64,000 nucleotides of DNA from Inonotus obliquus (lineage: Eukaryota > Basidiomycota > Agaricomycetes > Hymenochaetales > Hymenochaetaceae). Every line of letters begins with the position of its first letter. Positions within the stretch are counted from its first letter, which is position 1. The stretch covers positions 2,294,001-2,358,000 of the forward strand of contig JAJHTX010000005.1 of NCBI GenBank assembly GCA_032164295.1. The letters run 5' to 3'. Shown in pieces: positions 42,228 to 52,518 of the stretch. A program made the position numbers and the translations under genes. The notes below the pieces were generated by a model. That model did not search any database, was not told the origin of the DNA, and was given only the letters and a program-made list of their open reading frames with translations.

Positions 42228-43793
42228 TGTTAGAAAACGCTCGCCCTAAAGGGACTATACAGTAACCACAGTAGGACGGTCCGCAGTGTTACGGGTTCGG
42301 CAATGCTTTTCTAAGAGTTTCCGGAGCCTACTCGGTTTTCACAAGCAGGGCAGATTCCCAAGTATACTAAGCGTTGCCTCAGACGCTCTCGTTTACTAAT
42401 CAAGTCGGGCCTCAACCTCGTTGACAGACTAGTAGGACAGTGTCGACTGCCGTTTGTAAGCTTCCCTAGTCGGTGGGTGACTAATCAATCGTTCCACGCC
42501 GTAGAGTAAGAGAGGTTAAGCAGATTAGGTGGTCTTCAGATTAGAAGCTAGATGCCTAAGAGGACTCGATGTACAAGACGATCGAAAGAAAGATGGGGAG
42601 CTACGGTCTAAGTCTACAACTATTTATACCTTTTCCTCATGTTGTGGACGGACCACTTCCTACGCTCCATAGTTCCTACTCTCGATCTGATTCGTTATTC
42701 TAGCTTCCAAACTCGTCTGGTATTCCCATTGTTCTGCTGCGGATTGACTCATCGACTGCGCCCTGTGCAAGACGATGACTCGGCATTGACTCATCTTGAC
42801 TTGAACTGAATTGAAACCTATGCTCGGGGTCGGCCTTGTGCTGCGCCCTGTGCATAGTGTGAGTCAGTGAGTGAGTCATTGAATGTGTGTTCGTATGCCA
42901 TTGGTTTTGCATGGCTGCGCTGTAGTTAAAGTTCGCTCGTCCGCAGTTGCTCGTGCATTTAAGGAATTCCGTCGGGGTTCCGTTGTATAGCATCTGGGGC
43001 TATGAAGGCTGTGATTTGCTTGTCGCCTCGGGACTCTTGTTCGGGGCCGTCAAGTGTGATTCGACATCGGATATCATCGTGGGGAAACCAAGGTGGTTTA
43101 ACGTATGTGCCTATGGCGATGAGTAGCCGTACACTTCGTCGAGTATCGTTCAAAGGTATTCTCCAGCCTAGGTATAGGTCTCCTTGTAGTCGAATAGCTT
43201 TGCAGTATGCCCATAGTTCCCTGAGTGTGTTTGCAACCCATGCCGCTGTTATCGGTGAGTGGCGGTTCGTAACATAGTCTGCACTGATCTCCACGAATGT
43301 GCTTGGGCACTCGAGTGCTAATATGTCGTGGATTCCTACTATTGTCCAGTGCGTTTTTGGTTGCATGCCTATTGCCGTATCCATTGCTATTGTTGACCTC
43401 GTGCGATTTCGAACGACCTCCGGGGGATTGTGATATTCTCGATAAGCTGTTGCTCGTTCACTGGACACATGATATGTCAACATGCCCGTTGCCTCCCGTA
43501 GTATTATCTTGTGTAGGTCTTCGATGATCTGTCGCACTCTTCTGCATTTATAGCAAGCCGTTGGAGGTTGCTGTACTTGCTGCATTGTTTGCGAAGGTTT
43601 AGTGTGATCGTCGGGATTAGCGTTGCTAGCCGATGCTTCTTGATCGTCGGCTTCGGATTGTATTAGATTCGCGTGTTCTCCGCTTCTCGCTGTCGATCCT
43701 GATCGTCTCCGGCCAGTGAAATTAACCGGTCCCATCCGGGGTAGTTTCGATCGGCGTTCCTAATCGAATTAAAATTTCAGCACAATCCTTTCA
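42228..43793 (-). mobile_element. Y2: ORF-carrying LTR-like element inside the Gypsy element
   Basis: 1566 bp, near-identical to Y1 and Y3, same strand. Perfect 5-bp target duplication GCCGC (42223-42227, 43794-43798). It lies between gag and protease, so it is younger than the Gypsy insertion. Confidence 0.88.
42959..43735 (-). CDS. Y2 ORF, 258 aa, unknown function
   Basis: Same length and frame as in Y1, with a few amino-acid changes (for example RRSPITAVW in Y1 reads RHSPITAAW here). The CYKC pair is kept. The overlapping 97-codon ORF is at 42700-42993 and is also open. Confidence 0.6.
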   Translation of the reverse strand: MGPVNFTGRRRSGSTARSGEHANLIQSEADDQEASASNANPDDHTKPSQTMQQVQQPPTACYKCRRVRQIIEDLHKIILREATGMLTYHVSSERATAYREYHNPPEVVRNRTRSTIAMDTAIGMQPKTHWTIVGIHDILALECPSTFVEISADYVTNRHSPITAAWVANTLRELWAYCKAIRLQGDLYLGWRIPLNDTRRSVRLLIAIGTYVKPPWFPHDDIRCRITLDGPEQESRGDKQITAFIAPDAIQRNPDGIP

Positions 43794-44036
43794 GCCGCAC
43801 AAAGACGGCTTCTGGTTCCTCCTCCTTAGGCTGTACACCTCTGTCACACATCCACGCATCATCGTAGTCATCGATGTCTAGGTCGTCTTCTCTTTTGGGG
43901 GTAGGTATTACGTCGTTCAGGATCTCGTGATTTTTTAACTCGGTGTATTGATGCGCATCTAAATACTGTACAGCACGCGAGTTATAATTTAGCGAAGACG
44001 AGAGTCCTTGAGAATGTTGACCAGTAGTTACGACGT

Positions 44037-45473
44037 TTACTGCTGGTCTTCCGAAAAATCCTGCTCGACATTGACGCCCTCGGTCTCGGTCGTAGCCCTA
44101 ACTTCCACAACTTCCTCGCTGTATTCTTCTTCGACAAAGGCTGATTCTGGCAGCTCACCAAGCTGTTCCGCCATCTCCCTTCGAATCATTGGGTCCATTC
44201 CCACGATGATCTGTCGTACCACCTGCCGCTTATCTGGGCATTGGGCCGCAAAGTGTCCAGGCTTTCTGCATGCCCAGCAAAGCAGACGACGATGAGCTGC
44301 ATCGACTTCCATTGGAATCCCCATTCCAGGGTGTGTTTCCGGTTTTACTCCTTGTGCCTGCAATGGGGGATGTTGTGGTTGTGATTGCTGTTGTTGGGGT
44401 GGGGGTCCTGGGGGTCGACGATACTGAGTTTGGGGGTTTGGGGGAAAGTTTCGTACTGGTGGCTTATTTGGACATAGTTGGGTTTGCAGCTGTTGTTCTA
44501 CCGCATCGACGGCTAGCGCTTTCGTTTTCCATCCATCATACGTCGTTGGCACCTTCTCCGCTCGCATAACTCCTCGAAGAACATCAGGGTTGACTGCTTG
44601 CTCTAGACGATGGATGAGGACTGCATCATGTTCTTTGCTGGTGAGCTTCGCCGAGATCCTTAGTTGTTCGAAGATATCAAAGAATTCATCAGCGGTGCGA
44701 CGTCCTTGTACTTCTGAGTAGATTCGCTCTAACGCCTTGGATGCCTTGTGGGGATCTCTAAAAGATGTGTCGAGGGCCTCGACAAACTTCTTGAAGTCAT
44801 CAGGAATAGTCGAACTCCCATCAGTTGCTGTGTTGGAATCGACATAGTTCTGCGCCCATGTTGAAGCTCGTCCTGACTTTAGGTATGACAGTACAAATTT
44901 GATTCGGTTGACGTCAGTTCCAAACCGTCCTGGGTTCTCCGAGACATACAACAGGAATTCTCGACGGAAATCTTTGTAATCGTTGCTTCCATGATACTGC
45001 CTTGGTTTGTCAACGGATGGATTGTCTGTTGACATCGCTGTTGCTGGTGCATTCATCGGTGTCCTTGGAAGTCCGACTCCTGCCTGTGCCAGGGCCTGAG
45101 CGACGATTGCTGCAATTACGTCTGCTGTGATGTGCGACATTTCAGGAGGTTCAACATCAATAGGATTTTCTTCGAGGGGGGGTGGAATAGGTTCGTGCGT
45201 CGAAGGTGGTCTGGAAATGATACCTTGAGGAGGATCGAATGCTCCTACCGATGGTTCCTCTGGTTCTTCACGAGCTGAGAATCTCACAGCTGTCGACGAT
45301 GTGGGGGCGAACGAGGAGATTGGGGCTGGGGTGCTTACTTGCACGTATACCCAGTTGTCCTTTCTTTGATCCCAAACTATACGCTGTTTGGTTCCAGTTG
45401 ATGTCGTAAAGAAGAAACCTTGACGACTTGCACTGTACCTTCCTTCTCTAAGCTGACTGAGACGCTGATGCAC
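44037..45473 (-). pseudogene. Gypsy gag
   Basis: About 478 codons are open. A capsid-type region has KFVLSYLKSGRASTWAQNYV, and a nucleocapsid zinc knuckle CWACRKPGHFAAQC (CX2CX4HX4C) lies near the C-terminus, followed by an acidic tail. The frame has no ATG at its start (GTG at 45473, and a TGA further upstream at about 45565), while the adjacent frame 45491-45673 reads MTLHFRGNRIW, so a frameshift near the N-terminus is likely. Confidence 0.8.
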
Positions 45474-46109
45474 GCGTTCCGATACGGTATCTATTGTGGC
45501 GGTCTGACGGGGAGAGGATGAATTTGTTGTTGTCGACGAGCCGGGATTGTATCGTCAAAGGAAATAGTAACCTTAAAAATCCAGAGGGGAACGACGAAAG
45601 AGATACGTTGGCTACAGTATACTTCGTCTGTTCGCTTCGTCCAGATACGGTTGCCTCTAAAATGCAACGTCAACGTTAACGCCAGTGTTTACCAACGTGC
45701 GATTGACTTCTGCCAACTTGAAGGGTCTTCTTCTTCGACCTTGACTTTGACTTCTGGTCGCTGGGGGCGGTACGTAAGCCTAAGGTACTGAGCACGTCCT
45801 TTCCTGTCTGTTCCTACGACAATATTGTTCAGATCGTAGTCGAGGGGGTTAAACGGGATGATGTAGGACTTGGGCTTTCGGTACTGTCGGTTACGACGAC
45901 TAGGAGCCAGGGTGACGAGTGAGGGTTGGTTACTTGTTATGAATCTAATACACGACAACGTTGGTTTACGTCGCCGGGCAGGGTTGAGGGTTTCTGTCGT
46001 GCTCGGGTAAACCCGGGTTGATGTGATATCGACCTGCTAGGGGGCGCTCGCAAAGGAGAGACGTTGATGACGAGTCAGACATCGGTCCTGAGGGGAGACT
46101 CGACTCTTA

Positions 46110-46608
46110 TGTTAGGACGGACAAGGTGGCAGTGCACGTTCGAGGCCTGTTCTCACGAAGGTCGTCTAGTGACAACCTCTACTGCGTCTTGGGGGAGGTA
46201 CACAGTCGTTGGCGACGTACGTCTAAGGTGGATGACCTTGAGTAATGCACGCGTCTAGGAACAGTATACGACTAAGACGTCGTGGTGGTAAGTAGAAGAG
46301 TCGAGTGGGGAAGACGAGACAAGGTCTATCTACTTATATACATATGAGATGTGGGAAGGTATTACTCTAAGAAGGTGCTGTGCAGCAGCATAACAATATA
46401 GACAAACAAATAACGGGGCCCGACAAGTAAGCAAGAATGAGTAAGGGTGAGTAAGCGTCATCGGGTTGGGGCGGAATTAGTAATGCAGTATTAGTAATAT
46501 ATCGGGATGGGGCGGAGGGAGTCATAAGGTATTAGTAATGAAAGGAACTTATTAATATAATGGAATATGAAAAATAAGAAAGGACAAAAAAGGAAAAGTG
46601 TTCTTACA
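46110..46608 (-). repeat. Gypsy 5' LTR (499 bp)
   Basis: Direct repeat of 40148-40646. A TATATA-type box is present in the plus-strand text around 46333-46341. The leader that follows (minus strand, below 46110) starts TAAGAGTCGAG rather than TGG, so tRNA priming is not obvious. Confidence 0.92.
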
Positions 46609-46725
46609 GATTGAGAGGATGACCGGATTTACGAGACCCAACCAAGCAGATTGAGCATGCAGCGACAACTTGGGCTTTGCATCTTCGACTAACGCCTGCC
46701 TGAGAGCCTTGACCCATTATGCCTG
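46609..46725 (-). pseudogene. Captured fragment of an unrecognised gene, part 1
   Basis: Minus-strand frame WVKALRQALVEDAKPKLSLH to WLGLVNPVILS ends at the Gypsy target site and continues at 40147. An in-frame stop lies just upstream at about 46722, so the 5' end is missing or begins at a splice site. Confidence 0.5.
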
Positions 46726-47287
46726 ATGAACATCGCTATCCATCTGATGTAGTCGTCACCTGCATCATGATCCATCCATGGTGAGTGTCAGGAATAAGGA
46801 AGATTGAGCTATCCTAGTATGATGTATCGTACATGATATGACCAAATATAGAAATTACCCTATATGACGGGCGTCCTCTGTGCTCCCTTTATCCTTTCTG
46901 AACGACACTGAAATGATCGAACTCACCATCAAAACTCTGCAAGGAAAGGTCTTCGAGGTCAACATCTCGGCTGTGCTGCTGGTTGATTTCTTACGGATTG
47001 GTCCTGCAGATCAATGCAGATGAGAAGACTTCATTGCGGTGGTGAAATCTAAGATAAAATATCTGAAGACCTACCGGAACACCACGCAGTTGATCTGCAG
47101 AAACTGATTTACTCTGGTGAGTCTTTAAGGACTTGGTACTGTTACGACACCTTTTCCCTTTCCTTTATACGGCCTTTCTTTTATTTTCGTCAATGCATAT
47201 TTACACTCCTTTTAACCACATTCCTTACTTAATACATACAGGCTTAGCTAATTACAATCTATAACAACTTTATCCCGCTATTCCCTT

Positions 47288-48852
47288 TGTTAGAAAACGC
47301 TCGCCCTACGGGACTATACAGTAACCACAATAGGACGGCCTCAGTGTTACGGGTTCGGCAATGCTTTTCTAAGAGTTTCCGGAGCCTACTCGGTTTTCAC
47401 AAGCAGGGCAGATTCCCAAGTATAATAAGCGTTGCCTCGGACGTTTTCGTTTAACTAATCAAGTCGGGCCTCAACCTCGTTGACAGACTAGTAGGACAGT
47501 GTCGACTGCCGTTCGTAAGCTTCCCTAGTCGGTGGACGACTAATCAATCGTTCCACGCCGTAGAGTAAGAGAGGTTAAGCAGATTAGGTGGTCTTCAGAT
47601 TAGAAGCTAGATGCCTAAGAGGACTCGATGTACAAGACGATCGAAAGAAAGATAGGGAGCTACGGTCTAAGTCTACAACTATTTATACCTTTTCCTCATG
47701 CTGTGGACGGACCACTTCCTACGCTCCGTAGTTCCTACTCTCGATCTGATTCGTTGTTCTAGCTTCCAAACTCGTCTGGTAATTCCATTGTTCTGCTGCG
47801 GATTGACTCATCGACTGCGCCCTGTGCAGGATGATGACTCGGCGTTGACTCATCTTGACTTGAACTGAATTGAAACCTATGCTCGGGGTCGGCCTTGTGC
47901 TGCGCCCTGTGCATAGAGTGAGTCAGTGAGTGAGTCATTGAATGCGTGTTCGTATGCCATTGGTTTTGCATGGCTGCGCCGTAGTTAGAGTTCGCTCGTC
48001 CGCAGTTGCTCGTGCATTTAAGGAATTCCGTCGGGGTTCCGTTGTATAGCATCTGGGGCTATGAAGGCTGTGATTTGCTTGTCGCCTCGGGACTCTTGTT
48101 CGGGGCCGTCAAGTGTGATTCGACATCGGATATCATCGTGGGGAAACCAAGGTGGTTTAACGTATGTGCCTATGGCGATGAGTAGCCGTACACTTCGTCG
48201 AGTATCGTTCGAAGGTATTCTCCAGCCTAGGTATAGGTCTCCTTGTAGTCGAATAGCTTTGCAGTATGCCCATAGTTCCCTGAGTGTGTTTGCAACCCAT
48301 ACCGCTGTTATCGGTGAGCGGCGGTTCGTAACATAGTCTGCACTGATCTCCACGAATGTGCTTGGGCACTCGAGTGCTAATATGTCGTGGATTCCTACTA
48401 TTGTCCAGTGCGTTTTTGGTTGCATGCCTATTGCCGTATCCATTGCTATTGTTGACCTCGTGCGATTTCGAACGACCTCCGGGGGATTGTGGTATTCTCG
48501 ATAAGCTGTTGCTCGTTCGCTGGACACATGATATGTCAACATGCCCGTTGCCTCCCGTAGTATTATCTTGTGTAGGTCTTCGATGATCTGTCGCACTCTT
48601 CTGCATTTATAGCAAGCCGTTGGAGGTTGCTGTACTTGCTGCATCGTTTGCGAAGGTTTAGTGTGATCGTCGGGATTAGCGTCGCTAGCCGATGCTTCTT
48701 GATCGTCGGCTTCGGATTGTATTAACCGTGCGTGTTCTTTGCTTCTCGCTGTCGATCCTGATCGTCTCCGGCTAGTGAAATTAACCGGTCCCATCCGGGG
48801 TAGTTTCGATCGGCGTTCCTAATCGAATCAAAATTTCAGCACAATCCTTTCA
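47288..48852 (-). mobile_element. Y3: ORF-carrying LTR-like element nested in the solo LTR
   Basis: 1565 bp, same ends as Y1 and Y2, perfect 5-bp duplication CCCTT (47283-47287, 48853-48857). It is the third near-identical copy and shows that the family moved after the solo LTR formed. Confidence 0.9.
48018..48794 (-). CDS. Y3 ORF, 258 aa, unknown function
   Basis: Full-length and open as in Y1 and Y2. A few changes cluster near the N-terminus (MGPVNFTSRRRSG, RSKEHARLIQ). The 97-codon overlapping ORF is at 47759-48052. Confidence 0.6.
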   Translation of the reverse strand: MGPVNFTSRRRSGSTARSKEHARLIQSEADDQEASASDANPDDHTKPSQTMQQVQQPPTACYKCRRVRQIIEDLHKIILREATGMLTYHVSSERATAYREYHNPPEVVRNRTRSTIAMDTAIGMQPKTHWTIVGIHDILALECPSTFVEISADYVTNRRSPITAVWVANTLRELWAYCKAIRLQGDLYLGWRIPSNDTRRSVRLLIAIGTYVKPPWFPHDDIRCRITLDGPEQESRGDKQITAFIAPDAIQRNPDGIP

Positions 48853-49469
48853 CCCTTTCATTCTTTTTCCCATTCTATTATTACTCATTCTTGCTGACTC
48901 ATTATTCTTCTTTCCATTTAACCCGACGACGCTTACTCATCTTTACTCATTCTTGCTGACTCGTCGGGCCCCGTTGTTTGTTTGTTCATATTTACTTGCT
49001 GCTAGTCAGCACCTATTTAGAGTAGAACTTACCCGCGACCGAAGTGTATATAAGGCTGGATCAGAGAGCTAGGGATTCCCCACTCTCTTGTTCTAGTACT
49101 ATCACCTACGTCGCAGTCGCAGACTATGGTCACTTGTGATTAAAGTGGTAGCTCATTCACCTGTGCTCGTTGACGTCCTAGATCTTCGTGATCGACGCTC
49201 CTAACAACGCAGAGCGTAACAGGTACGTAACGTAGTTTAACGCAAATTCAGGCAAGATGCTCCAGGGCAGGGAGTCCATCAAGTCTTTCAATATCAAGAA
49301 GGCAGACTTCATTGTTCTCATGGTACTGGTCCATCGCTGTGACATTTTCTTACATGTTAGTAGCCCAAGCCGACACTAAATGCTACCCCTGCAACAACAG
49401 AACGGATGCCCGCTCTGGCTGCTGCAGTTGCACCTTCTACCACAACTCGCTGTGTCCATAGATGTCACT

Positions 49470-50041
49470 CCTGTTCCCTCTTATTGCCTGCCCATTGCCC
49501 TCTCATTGCCTGCTCATTGCCCTCTCATTGCCTGCCCATTGCCTGCCCGTTGCCTGCTCACCGCCCTCCCGTTGCCCTCCCATCGCCCACCCCTTGCCCA
49601 CCCCTTGCCCTCCCATCGCCCTCTCATCGCCCTCTCATCGCCCACTCACCACCCATCCATTGCCTGCTCACTGCCCTCCCATCACCCTCCCGTTGCCCTC
49701 CCATTGCCCTCTCATTGCCCGCTCAATATCTACCCAGATGACACTTATAATATGAACCAGGATGATATTATATTGTATATTTTAAATATCAGCCAAGTAG
49801 ATATACTAATTTATATTTAAAATATCGCTAAGTAGATACTTAATATGTCGATTTGCATATCACAACCCAACTGATATTTAAAATATCAACCCTGTTGATA
49901 TCCAAATCGATATTTAAAATGCCAGCACGTGATTTATATTTAAAATATCGACCTGTCAGATATCCTTATCGATATTTAAAATGACAAAGAAGAAAACATT
50001 TAAAATTCCGACCTCACCTCCATCTTGATTTGCCCGCCGTG
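49470..50041 (-). repeat. Right inverted-repeat arm
   Basis: Minisatellite (49482-49733; unit CATTGCCCTCT, about 22 units), then AT-rich palindromes, then the terminal GATTTGCCCGCCGTG. It is the reverse complement of the left arm over about 0.5 kb, with a longer minisatellite. Long plus-strand ORFs across it are only the minisatellite read in different frames. Confidence 0.85.
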
Positions 50042-50044
50042 TGA

Positions 50045-50180
50045 GCTTATGTAATATATCATACATTCTCGTCTCAGATGACCAAGATCCTACTTGCATG
50101 CAAACATATATAGCGCAGTGCATTACAATCAGCACTCTCCAGCTCGCTCAGTTACTTACTCCCACAAGCGATCTTGCCGT
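50045..50180. promoter_or_regulatory. Right half of the split divergent promoter
   Basis: 136 bp between the insertion and the DUF427 gene start, with ACATATATAGCGC at about 50103 as a possible TATA box. Confidence 0.5.
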
Positions 50181-51137
50181 ATGCCGCCATTCACCAAGCC
50201 TCACATTGAGCCTTCGCCCAAACGTGTAAGAGTATTGTTCGGTGGTACGTGGATTGTCGACACCAAGTCAGCGAAGCTCGTGTGCGTATGACATGAAACT
50301 ACAAAGTGGAATTGCATCTTGATCTCATGGTTTGAAGATGGGAACACCCATACTACCCGACCTATTTCTTTTCGAGCGAAGACATCAAGAAGGAGTATTT
50401 GCGTCCGTCGGGCGAAAAGGCAGAATCTCCCTTGGCCCATCATGCAGAAGTATTCGATATCATTGTAGGGGATAAAATCGCAAACAGGGCTGCCATCAGC
50501 TTCACCAAGGATGCCGGAGATCTTGCTGGGCTGACCAAAGTTTTATTCGCTTCCATGGATGCTTGGTTCGAGGAAGACGAGCAGATTTTTGTACATCCCA
50601 AAGATCCTTACAAGGTTTTTATTTATTTACCTACGTATACTTGGATTAATTAATGCGTGCCTTCTGTAGAGGATTGAAGTCTTGCAATCATCGAGGCATG
50701 TCCGTGTTGAGGTCGATGGCGTTGAAGTAGCGAATACCCGCAAACCTCGGCTGTTATTTGAGACTGGTTTGCCTGTTAGGACTTACATCCAAAAGACAGA
50801 CTGCAGGGTGGACCTGCTAGAGCCGTCTGACCTTACGACAGAGTGTCCATACAAGGTTTGAGTGTTTTCTTCGTTTGAGTTCTCCGTCCTCAGTACTCGT
50901 CATTATTACTAGGGCACAGCATCATACTATTCAGTCCGGTTACCTGAAGGCGGTAAACTGGTAGAGAATATCGTATGGTGGTATCGAAGCCCGCTCGCCG
51001 AGTGTGTAGACATTAAAGGGCTCGTCGCCTTCTATGACGAAAAAGTCGACGTTTTCATTGATGGGGAGAAACAGGAGAGACCTCAATCGGTATTCTCCAG
51101 TGGCCTTCAGCCCAAAAACACTCTTGACCGTATCTGA
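50181..51137 (+). CDS. DUF427-domain protein (262 aa)
   Basis: Four exons (50181-50281, 50338-50614, 50670-50855, 50913-51137) give 262 aa with all joins in phase. Start MPPFTKPHIEPSPKRVRVLF. It carries two related modules with the DUF427 pattern: VLFGGTWIVDTKSAKLVWEHP with YYPTYFF, and VEVDGVEVANTRKPRLLFET, SYYSVRLPEGGKLVENIVWW and VAFYDEKVDVFIDGE. DUF427 proteins are common in fungi and bacteria; their biochemical role is unclear. Its upstream region was cut to about 140 bp by the 15 kb insertion. Confidence 0.85.
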
Positions 51138-51410
51138 GGTAAGCATCGAATCATCAGGTCCTCCGTGTCGAGTGTGGCTAGGTGCAATTGTTCTCGCCAG
51201 ATCGTCTCATCCGTCGATTGTCGCTTCTCATAAATTACGTCTGAATCAATCCGGAGTCTCATTGTTCCTCAGAATGAAAAGCCTGGGCCCGGGGCTTTCC
51301 CAAAAAATATTGTACCAGATTGTACTTGTATCAATAACACCCGGCCACATCGTATGTGTCCTTTTGCTTTTACGCAGTGACGATCGAGCCATGTCGGCTG
51401 GGCCACAATA

Positions 51411-52518
51411 GTGGTGCCAAGGCCGTTTCCATTTAGGCCACAGTTCGAGTCCTTAAATGAGCGATTCATCTCATCACTTCTCTCCCATTTCCAGCCAGTT
51501 TCAGCGCCTGAACTGACCAACCTCCAAGCCGTGGCTCGTCTACTTACACCATCTCTGGCCTCAACAATACCCCCTGCCGACTCTACTGCAAGAATGAAGG
51601 GTTCGAGAAGTTTTAGGGGAAAGCACGAAAATGGACTACCCATAGTACCGTTGGATTCCAAAGGGGAGGATATGAGGATGCAAATTGATTCAGACGATCT
51701 GCCGGCAGAGTCGTGCACATCATGCCTTGGACCACCGTCACCACGCCGCAACCCAGGAGCGTCACGATCCGTCTCTTCGTACATAAAGTTTATCCCCTTG
51801 TTTGATACCAGTCCATTGAGACCCGCCACCGTGAGACTGCCTTCTTTATCGTTTAGACCGCCAAACGGGGGAATGTTTTTCGGTGTGCCGAACCCAGGGG
51901 GGAAAGATATATTAGAGCCGGTCTTTCAAATGAGTTTGTTTCCGCCCTCGCTAAGAGCCGAGGATGTGCCTCGGTACCTTCCCGAGGATAACGTGATCCT
52001 TGGAGAGAATCCAGTCTCTGGATGTTATATCAACTATCCAGATTCCGTATCGAGAGAAACTCTGCCCATTCGGACGCCGACTATAGTTATATGCTTTATG
52101 GTGAGAACTATCCGCAACGCAATTCAAGCATCGTTTTTGACCTCGTTATATTTATCCAGTGGCTTGGCTACGAGGAATATGGGTTGTTTAAGAAGGAGGT
52201 CAACATTCCCCGTTTTCAGGATGACCCGTACAACTCTCGATTGAAAATCCTAGCTGATCTACGTGGGCTGTACCAGGAGTTCAGGAACAAAGTCGCGGTA
52301 CGTCCATTTGTCATTTTCTCCTTATGCGAAACGAGCAACTCACTGTGCATATCGTGCAGTCTCGCCGTAGTGTGACAGGCCAGGATTCTGTTCCCCCTGA
52401 ACTCGACGTGCTATCGTTCGGTGATAATTTTAGGGTCATAAGTCTGGACCGCCGATACGAGAGCATATATCAGGTGGTTTTCGCGTACCGGAGGGACCAG
52501 AAGCTCAAACCGTTCTAA
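51411..52518 (+). CDS. Unknown protein, exon structure uncertain
   Basis: One open stretch runs 51411 to about 52010 (RPFPFRPQFESLNERFISS, then Ser/Pro-rich). Another frame takes over near 52022 with DYSYMLYGENYPQRN, LVIFIQWLGYEEYGLFKKE and QEFRNKVA. A clear intron (donor GTACGTCC at ~52298, acceptor GTGCAG at ~52363) leads to the last exon, DVLSFGDNFRVISLDRRYES to KLKPF. The join at ~52015 needs a very short intron or a frameshift. The first open frame has no ATG at its start, so an upstream exon is likely. No family recognised. Confidence 0.45.

Larger units (their letters stand above)
40148..46608 (-). mobile_element. Ty3/Gypsy chromodomain LTR retrotransposon, internally deleted
   Basis: Two 499-bp LTRs (40148-40646 and 46110-46608) with TG..CA ends flank it; the element reads on the minus strand. 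Target duplication AATTG / GATTG has one mismatch. The order is gag, protease, end of integrase and chromodomain. Reverse transcriptase, RNase H and most of integrase are missing, so it is non-autonomous. A purine tract GAAGAGGGGG sits next to the 3' LTR. No standard TGG primer-binding site follows the 5' LTR. Y2 is inserted between gag and protease. Confidence 0.92.
47140..49221. mobile_element. Solo Gypsy-type LTR in RAD23 intron 1, split by Y3
   Basis: Ends TGTTACGACACC and GCGTAACA, with a perfect 5-bp duplication GGTAC (47135-47139, 49222-49226). Without Y3 it is about 512 bp. It shares ACGGGGCCCGAC and GCAAGAATGAGTAAG-like sequence (in reverse) with the 499-bp Gypsy LTRs, so it is a related family in the opposite orientation. 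A TATATAAGG box is at about 49049. Confidence 0.88.
46913..49470 (+). pseudogene. RAD23: Captured RAD23 5' part (ubiquitin-like domain) with introns
   Basis: Rad23 shuttles ubiquitinated proteins to the proteasome and helps DNA repair. Exon 1 reads MIELTIKTLQGKVFEVNI, then a damaged stretch, then SEDLPEHHAVDLQKLIYSG, ending at donor GTGAGT (47117). Exon 2 starts at 49252 (GKMLQGRESIKSFNIKKADF then IVLMV), and exon 3 from 49361 reads PKPTLNATPATTERMPAL, the usual Pro/Ala linker. It then stops at the minisatellite. Small indels in exon 1 break the frame. Intron 1 now holds a solo LTR; without it the intron is 48 bp, a normal size here. Confidence 0.82.
34994..50041. mobile_element. 15 kb composite insertion with ~0.5 kb inverted repeats and captured host-gene pieces
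   Basis: The left end reads CATGGCGGGCAGATCA and the right end, reversed, reads CACGGCGGGCAAATCA; the two arms stay collinear for about 0.5 kb. The flanks are TGA (34991-34993) and TGA (50042-50044), a candidate 3-bp TSD. Arms hold AT-rich palindromic subterminal repeats and an 11-bp minisatellite. Inside are parts of RAD23, a cyclin, an LRR gene and an unrecognised gene, but no transposase for these ends. Form (CA-start, 3-bp TSD, subterminal repeats) suggests a non-autonomous CACTA/CMC-like Pack-type element; class is inference. Harbinger, Gypsy, a solo LTR and two Y elements were added later; without them the core is about 3.8 kb. Confidence 0.7.

Noticed and set aside
49380..49820. Long plus-strand Pro/Leu/His-rich ORFs
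   Set aside because: They are the 11-bp minisatellite read in three frames; since 11 is not a multiple of 3, all frames look alike.
34994..50041. A Starship-type giant element
   Set aside because: No tyrosine recombinase with a DUF3435-like domain was seen, and long inverted arms do not fit that class.
51269..51829. Minus-strand 186-codon ORF (GTG-rich region)
   Set aside because: It overlaps the plus-strand frame that leads into a clear splice and a stop; no domain supports it.
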